Below are positions 62,601-64,000 of a DNA stretch of 64,000 nt, one piece after another (positions within the stretch are counted from its first letter, which is position 1; each line of letters begins with the position of its first letter). Location: assembly GCF_029542785.1 (NCBI RefSeq), contig NC_083371.1:496001-560000 (forward strand), in the 5' to 3' direction. The DNA comes from Malassezia japonica (Eukaryota > Basidiomycota > Malasseziomycetes > Malasseziales > Malasseziaceae). The position numbers and the translations under genes are program-made. The notes under the pieces are model-generated. The model had not been told where the DNA came from, ran no database searches, and saw only the letters and a program-made list of their open reading frames with translations.

Positions 62601-64000
62601 ATGTCGTACGAGGACATGGATGCGCTCGCCATAGGGCCTGTTGACCCCTACCTATCGGCAGGGGGGCCCAGCGGCGCGCCGCGCCCGCCGCCGCGTAGCG
62701 AGGCGAAGGAGCAGCGCCGCCGGAAGCGGCGGATGCAGCTTGCCGCTGCGCTCGTCGAGGCGGACAACGACGAGATCCAGCGCCGCGTCGCATTCCTTGC
62801 GTCGATGGATCCCAAGGCCAAGGACCGCCCCACGCAGGTCTCGCTCGTGCCAAAGTACGCCAACCAAAGCGTCTTGTTTCACGAGGCCCTCGCTGGGTAC
62901 ACGCAGCAGACGCGGCCGGTGTACGTCCACACGCCCCAGTCGATGCGCGAGCTTACCCGCTCGTACCTCGGCATGGGCGCACAGTGGATTGGCGACGACT
63001 CGCAGGAGATGCACATGATCGACGATAGCACTGCCCAGCGCGGCGACATGGCGTCGGTTGAGAGCGTTGCCCAGAACCTCTTGCAGCTGCAGCTCTCGCC
63101 GAAGCAGTTTGGATCGCCGTTTGTTGCATGGCAGCCGCCAGAGCCGCAGCCGCCAGAGGAAGCGCCGCCCGAAGCGCCCGAGCTGGAGCGGCCCGCCTTG
63201 CGCTCCTCGTCGTCGATGCCGTCGCTGACAGAGGCCGTCAAGGAGGAGCGGGACGAGGTGCCGGACGTGTCGATGGACACGACGCAGACCAGCGCACAGG
63301 ACCTGACGCGCAGCGCGCTCATGCTCCAGCGCATTCGCAAGTCGCGTGTCATTTCCGAATCCAAGAGCGTCGGCGATGCGGACCTCAGCGAGGACATGGA
63401 CGAGCCGCCCGCCGAGCCAGCGGAAGCCAGCCAAGTCTCAGAAGAGCCAAGTGTGGACGCCGAGCCGGAGCAGCCGCCGCCGGTCGAGCCGACATCCGAC
63501 CTGCTCGGCTTCCGCGCGCGCGTTCTCAAGCCCAGGGCGGAGCGCCGCCGGTCGAGCCGGCGGCACTCGCTCGCGGTGTCTGGCTGGCCAGAAGAGTCGG
63601 CACTGGCCGAGTCTGCACCCGAGACGCCCGCGATTGAGCAGAACCACCAGCAGGAGTCGCACTCGGACATGACGACACGTCAGCTGCAGCGCCTCTTGCA
63701 GGGCAAAGGCGACGTGGACTCGCAGCACGGCACGTCGGATGCGGGGCACAGTGCGAATAGTGCGCCCCTCGAGAACCTCGCGCCGATGCTTGCCCGCCGC
63801 GAAACGGCGCGTGCAAACGATCTCACGTCTGCCAAGTGGACGAAGCGCAAGAGCGGACTTCGCGCACTCTTTCCCTTTGAGCGCCGCAAGCCCCCCAAGG
63901 CGCATGCGAACGAGCCCACGGACAAGCCCATGATCCAGCTCGACACGGGCGACGAGAGCGTCGGTGCGCCGCAGTGGCGGGGCATGATTGAGGAGTCGCC
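62601..64000 (+). CDS. Unrecognised Ser/Pro/Glu-rich protein, 3' end outside window
   Basis: The frame is open for 466 codons from ATG 62601 (MSYEDMDALAIGPVDPYLSA) to the window edge. After a basic stretch (EAKEQRRRKRRMQLAAALVE), a more ordered segment (IQRRVAFLASMDPKAKDRP, LVPKYANQSVLFHEALAGY) looks conserved. The rest is low-complexity with Glu/Pro runs and SRRHSLAVSGW-type phosphosite motifs. No family is recognised. Consistent codon use and the start after a 199-base gap from YOS1 support a real gene. Confidence 0.65.
   Translation, partial: MSYEDMDALAIGPVDPYLSAGGPSGAPRPPPRSEAKEQRRRKRRMQLAAALVEADNDEIQRRVAFLASMDPKAKDRPTQVSLVPKYANQSVLFHEALAGYTQQTRPVYVHTPQSMRELTRSYLGMGAQWIGDDSQEMHMIDDSTAQRGDMASVESVAQNLLQLQLSPKQFGSPFVAWQPPEPQPPEEAPPEAPELERPALRSSSSMPSLTEAVKEERDEVPDVSMDTTQTSAQDLTRSALMLQRIRKSRVISESKSVGDADLSEDMDEPPAEPAEASQVSEEPSVDAEPEQPPPVEPTSDLLGFRARVLKPRAERRRSSRRHSLAVSGWPEESALAESAPETPAIEQNHQQESHSDMTTRQLQRLLQGKGDVDSQHGTSDAGHSANSAPLENLAPMLARRETARANDLTSAKWTKRKSGLRALFPFERRKPPKAHANEPTDKPMIQLDTGDESVGAPQWRGMIEES

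Overview
The window reads as nuclear DNA of a very compact, GC-rich fungal genome. Protein families (Ade2, Bst1, Hrq1, Tam41, Pet127, Rqc1, Los1, Der1, Yos1, Nbl1) are fungal. Genes lie on both strands with only a few to a few hundred bases between them. The best guess is a Malassezia-like basidiomycete yeast (Ustilaginomycotina); this is inferred from intron style, density and gene content, not from a database search. No tRNA, rRNA, transposon, CRISPR, phage or viral element was found.

Layout: 1-5.2 kb has the ADE2 3' end, a GMC oxidoreductase and a GRAM-domain membrane protein. 5.2-16.4 kb has ARF1, an unrecognised gene, NBL1, RPA49, an NDUFAF7/MidA-type methyltransferase, eIF3e, RPL36, pICln, calcipressin and a SYLF protein. 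16.4-29.5 kb has BST1, an acidic nuclear protein, an armadillo/adaptin-like protein, TAM41, folylpolyglutamate synthase, RPL6 and PET127. 29.6-40.6 kb has DER1, CapZ alpha, an unrecognised gene, LOS1, HEM15, RQC1 and SCO1. 40.6-50.5 kb has a long gene-free stretch, an HSF-domain factor, PRP6, HRQ1 and a possible PEX22. 50.5-64 kb has malic enzyme and malate dehydrogenase head to head, a periplasmic-binding-protein-like gene, a membrane J protein, an OPT transporter, a membrane protein of unknown role, a HAD hydrolase, an Ohr peroxidase, YOS1 and a partial unknown gene.

The most striking feature is the introns. I could place 58 coding introns by splicing reading frames by hand; in every gene rebuilt this way the exon sum is a multiple of three. 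38 of the 58 are exactly 22 nt. Most have donor GTACGT and a branch motif CTNAY fused to the acceptor (CTNAYNCAG). The OPT gene alone has 15 such introns and internal exons of 14-23 nt. Longer introns (25-50 nt) sit in ARF1, RPL36, MDH1 and MAE1. Because of the introns, simple ORF reading splits or hides many genes (HRQ1, OPT, YOS1, NBL1, ARF1, RPL36).

Several neighbours share a process: MAE1 and MDH1 both act on malate and share one promoter; TAM41, PET127, SCO1, HEM15 and the MidA homologue are mitochondrial; ARF1, YOS1, DER1, BST1 and the J protein belong to the secretory pathway. The motif CACGTG recurs in at least thirteen intergenic gaps, mostly promoters.
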